DNA from: Impatiens glandulifera
Lineage: Eukaryota > Streptophyta > Magnoliopsida > Ericales > Balsaminaceae
DNA: 64,000 nucleotides
NCBI RefSeq assembly: GCF_907164915.1
Contig: NC_061862.1
Span: 3,224,001-3,288,000 of the forward strand
Reading direction: 5' to 3'
Part shown: piece by piece, positions 60,532-64,000 of the stretch
How the letters are laid out: the number at the start of each line of letters is the position of its first letter
Numbering within the stretch: position 1 is the first letter of the stretch
Program-made: the position numbers and the translations under genes
The notes under the pieces: generated by a model
The model's database searches: none
The model's input: the letters and a program-made list of their open reading frames with translations, nothing else
Told to the model about the DNA's origin: nothing

Positions 60532-60948
60532 GGGAAATGGGATGAAATGGTCTTTAAAATCGCCTTAAATGCGGAAAGTGCCAGCGCATTAATTTTAATG
60601 CGTTGGTGACACATTTATTTTTTTTGGACGAAAATGTCTCAGTTGCGTCACGCAATCTGAGGTTGCGTGACGCAATTTTTTATTTTTTTTATTTTTCAAA
60701 AAATTATAATTATGATTTTTTTGGACGAAAATGCCCCAGTTGCGTCACGCAATCGCGAGATGAAATTTTTTTTCTTTTTTGAAAAATTAAATAAATAAAT
60801 AAATAAATTCACCTCGCGATTTCCGGTTGCGTCTCGCGACATGGGCAAAATCGTCCAAAAACAGTAAAATGTGTCATCAACGTTATTTTTTAAGCGCTGC
60901 ACTTTTAGCATTCAAGGCCTTTATGAGGGCCAATTGATCAAATTTCCC
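60532..60948. mobile_element. 417 bp non-autonomous MULE, inverted copy
   Basis: Perfect 9 bp target duplication AATCGATTA at 60523-60531 and 60949-60957. Same length and target as 15440-15856, differing at roughly 8 percent of bases in the part I compared, several of them at CpG sites. Confidence 0.85.
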
Positions 60949-61232
60949 AATCGATTAAGTGTAGTAATTTTATAATATTTTAAAATGGTAGTAACTCATT
61001 GAATGACTTATATTATGGGGGAAATTTGAAGAAATGACAATACAAATTACCTTAAATGTGAAAGTGCCAGCGCATAAATTAAATAGTGTTGGTGACCTCT
61101 TTTTTTTATGACAGTTATGCCCTTTCGCGAGACGCAACTTCAGTTGCGTGACGCAACCGGAACCCTATAAAATCCTTTTTTTTCATTTGTTGCTTCATTT
61201 TCTCTCTATTCTCCGTCTTCTCCGCTCTAAAC

Positions 61233-62487
61233 CCTAATGGAGGAGAAGAGTTTCTCTTCTTTTTAACGCCGAAGAACACATCGAAGAACACCATTCCACT
61301 ATATTCAACGGCGAAGAGCGGCGAAGAACTTCCAACGGCGAACGACGACGGCGAAAGATAAACTTTCCACTATTTTCATTTATAGATCAATGTTTTGTGT
61401 TTATTTTGTTTATATATCAATGTTTTGTGTTTATTTCTTTTATAGATGAATGTTTGTGTTTTCCCTTTAAGTTGGAAGAAATTCCAACCAACTATGAAGG
61501 ATTCAAGGAGAAAGTGAAAGAATTGAAGATTAGGGAAACGATTGCTGCTCTGGATCAGTTAAAGGGTTTTCCTTCTCGTGGAGATGTTGAGCCTAGAGAA
61601 GTTCCATCATTGGTTGATCTTAGTCTAAACCCAGTTTCAACCATGAGCCAGCAGGTATGAACAAGAAATGAGTAGAATTATTAACACCTTTTATTTTTAT
61701 GTGTCTTTTTAAACTCTTACCTTTTGATTGTTGTGTATAATAGAATGGAAAAGGAGTTGCCAATGATTCTCAAAATTGAGGAGAGATAGAGGCATTGCAG
61801 AAGCTAACTAAGTTTGCTGCTGAATGCCGAGCACAACCACCAAAGGGATCAAAAAATGACAGTATATATGGTGCAAACCTTTCATGCAAAATTTCCCCTT
61901 GGCTCACAATGGGATGCCTCTCGCCCCGTTCTATGTTCGATGAGCTAAAGAAGAACATGTCAAGGTAAACATTCAAAGTATCTTCTTCTTACAAATCTAT
62001 AATACATCTTTTAAAGTCTATTGATAGGACAATCTCGGCTACTATAAGTGAAAATGATGATATCGCTTATGTTGGAACAAACTGGCTCATGTATGAGTTG
62101 ATGTGGAGGGACTTATTTAGGTAAATAAGAAGTAACCTAACATTGCCATTATTAGAAAATATTATCTCTATGCTAAATGAAGCAACAAATTATATTACTC
62201 TAATTTGAATCATTATCTAGAAAATATTTTGTATAGAAAATGAAGCATCAAAACTTACAGTATAAGGTTCAAAAAATATGTTATACCAAATGGAAAAAGA
62301 ATCACTTTAAGTGTTGATTGTGACAAAATACTTAAATGTATAAATAGGATCAACAAAACATGTTGGAGGATCATCAACTTAATCTTGTTGATGTGTTTGT
62401 TTGAACAGATTCATAACAAAGAAGTATAGTTGTGCAAAACAAGTGAGTGGTGCACCAGTTGTGACTGAATGCACTGCAACAGCTTGA
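61233..62487 (+). pseudogene. PHR2: PHR2-like fragment, copy 2, damaged
   Basis: Exons at 61472-61654, 61744-61964, 62028-62120 and 62409-62487 have the same lengths and intact GT/AG borders as copy 1. Exon 2 has a stop (TGA replaces the G of GGETEAL, about 61779), and exon 4 also has a stop early (TAG after KK). The upstream fused part, starting from ATGGAGGAGAAGAG near 61237, has a stop within 30 bases. So this copy cannot make the chimeric protein, although SPWLTMGCLSPRSMFDELKK and NWLMYELMWRDLFR remain readable. Copy 1 is the better preserved. Confidence 0.8.
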
Positions 62488-62698
62488 AGACTCGGAAAAT
62501 AGAAAATTTTCCTCCATGGAAGAAGAGCAAGCTTGGTTATTTTTTAGTTGATGCAAAAACAATTAAAAGGAACATTTTATTCATTGTGAACATTTTGGTG
62601 CTCAAGAGGAGCCTTGTTGGTTTGTTAATGAATAAGCAACCCTTAGAGCTTTTGTTATTAAAAGAATTTATTACCATCCTTTTCTTTGTAAACCAATT

Positions 62699-63178
62699 AG
62701 GGTGAGCAAATGGGTAAAACCAATCCGTTTTGTCCGATCCGTATTAAATCCAAACTAAGTTTATCAAATCCGTAATCCAAACCATTTTACTAATTAATAC
62801 GGATCGGATACGGATTGGATTGAAAATGGTTTGGATAATCCAAACTAAAAAATATTTATATATATTAGCTTGAAATTAGTCAACAATTTTTCGAATTTTT
62901 TATTATTATTAAATTTGAATCTGAAAAAATAATAAAAATAATAATAAAAATAAATAAAAATAAATATCGTTGTCAAGTGATGATAAGTAAAATATATATT
63001 ATATTGAGATAAAATTTAATTTAAAGAAAATTAATTAAAAAATATATTTTTATTTAGATAGTTTGGATAATTTGGATAATCCTAATCCAATCCGATCCGA
63101 TCTCAGTCCAATCCGAATTAGTATTTAGGATTCAGATTGGATTGGATTTCGGATTAAACCACCCAATGCTCACCCCTA
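62699..63178. mobile_element. hAT-type MITE, 480 bp, with 8 bp target duplication
   Basis: Ends TAGGGTGAGCA and TGCTCACCCCTA are inverted. AAACCAAT is duplicated at 62691-62698 and 63179-63186. The interior has repeated ATCCGATCC/GGATCGGAT words and AT-rich DNA, no gene. The equivalent site in the first Pack-MULE (about 13697) is empty, so this is a younger insertion. Confidence 0.9.
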
Positions 63179-63189
63179 AAACCAATCAC

Positions 63190-63974
63190 ATAGTTAAATA
63201 TTTTCTTTCATATCCTCTTCAAACTCTTAATTTGAGAGACTTCAATTGAGAATCAAACTTATTAATAAATGCAAATAATAACTTATCTTAAAATACCCCT
63301 GTTACAAGGGAATGTTTTATTATAAAAAAAAATTGGTTTTACATAACAAATTTCTAAACTTTAATAACAGATATGTATCCAATGTGATGCGTCGAAGTAC
63401 CATAACAGATATGCATCCAACAAAAGTCAAGAAGAAAATGAGCAATGAGAAGTTGAGCCCTCCAGCATTTTCTATTCTCAGATCTTTCCCTGAACAATGG
63501 AAATTAGAGAAGTTCAACCCACAATGACATTCACCAAAAATATAATTAAACATACAGAAACCAAAAGTAGAGGTATGACCATTCGCGAGACGCATTCGCG
63601 AGACGCATTCGTGTGACGCACCCGCGTGACACACCCGCATTCACAAGACACACCCGCATTCGCGAGACGCACCCAAATTCTGCCGCAACAGTGTCATTTA
63701 CCCAATCAATCCCTGAACCCTAAATCCTAACAAACAATGCGTTCAAAGAAAGAAATAAATAACAAGTGGAAAACAAAGGAAGCATACCAGTAAAGCGGAC
63801 ATCCTTCATTCGCTGGGATTCCGACGTCTTCGTCAGGGGTCGTCTTGTTTTTAGAGAGAAGGGGACGTGAAGAGAGAGAACAGGGAAGAAAGAAATGGGA
63901 AGAATTGTAATTTTTTTAATTATATAGCAAGGGCATTGTGGACTTTTCATAATGCACCCAGTTGCGTAACGCAA
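63190..63974 (-). pseudogene. Captured 5' gene fragment, copy in second Pack-MULE
   Basis: Same fragment as 13030-13560 with a longer upstream part reading SLKTRRPLTKTSESQRMKDV before the donor at about 63787. The CpG-rich minisatellite is at 63582-63675. Product not recognised. Confidence 0.4.
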
Positions 63975-64000
63975 TTGGAGGTTGCGTGACGCAATAGGGG

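Larger units (their letters stand above)
61019..64000 (+). mobile_element. Second PHR2 Pack-MULE, right end beyond window
   Basis: Left terminal inverted repeat GGGAAATTTGAAGAAATGAC at 61019 to about 61095, PHR2 exons on the plus strand, then the captured 5' fragment on the minus strand, running off the window before the right terminal repeat. Reverse complement of 12939-15369 apart from the hAT MITE at 62699-63178. Confidence 0.85.

Overview
This is about 64 kb of AT-rich plant nuclear DNA made almost entirely of transposable-element layers and captured gene pieces. I see no complete ordinary host gene, no tRNA or rRNA gene and no CRISPR array. Ty1/copia elements primed by initiator tRNA-Met, a Ty3/gypsy chromovirus, an L1-type LINE, CACTA, MULE and hAT ends, an endogenous pararetrovirus fragment and a plant PHR2 (photolyase family) fragment point to a eudicot. 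The gene family downstream of the large copia element resembles, from memory only, proteins abundant in Lamiales gene sets, so an asterid is my weak guess.

Layout: 1-1455 is one arm of inverted repeat A (other arm 18297-19790). 1653-2160 is a copia gag fragment broken by a CACTA end. 2161-6300 is very AT-rich, with (AT)n tracts and about three degenerate 0.9 kb tandem units. 6310-9686 is a decayed copia element lacking integrase. 9890-10182 is a lone LTR. 10660-12938 is a CACTA end plus a short copy of repeat F. 12939-15369 is a Pack-MULE carrying the 3' half of PHR2 with introns, fused to a new start. 15440-15856 is a 417 bp MULE with target duplications. 15866-17520 is repeat R. 17760-19382 holds gene-like fragments and a CACTA end. 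19383-29320 is a long copy of repeat F, interrupted by a 5 kb LINE (20976-25971) and a MITE-like insertion.

29330-39540 is the loop of a large inverted duplication: an unidentified ORF, a block of 0.6 kb degenerate tandem repeats, LINE and copia fragments, and a decayed chromovirus. 39541-44450 mirrors repeats R, F and the CACTA end in reverse. 44455-45330 has copia integrase and pararetrovirus protease fragments. 45380-49460 repeats the tandem block in direct orientation. 49465-57874 is a large Sirevirus-like copia element on the minus strand, with an intact left-end LTR, gag and pol with a few stops, and two paralogous extra genes beyond pol, each with its own TATA box; its 3' LTR is missing. 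58032-64000 mirrors 12939-17520: MULE end, repeat R, the 417 bp MULE and a second, damaged PHR2 Pack-MULE carrying a hAT MITE.

Overall, the window is a nested inverted duplication roughly 51 kb across, older than some insertions (LINE, hAT MITE) and younger than others (both MULEs). The most gene-like item is the in-frame chimeric PHR2 fragment at 13907-15143; the most unusual retroelement feature is the pair of extra genes at 49465-51118.
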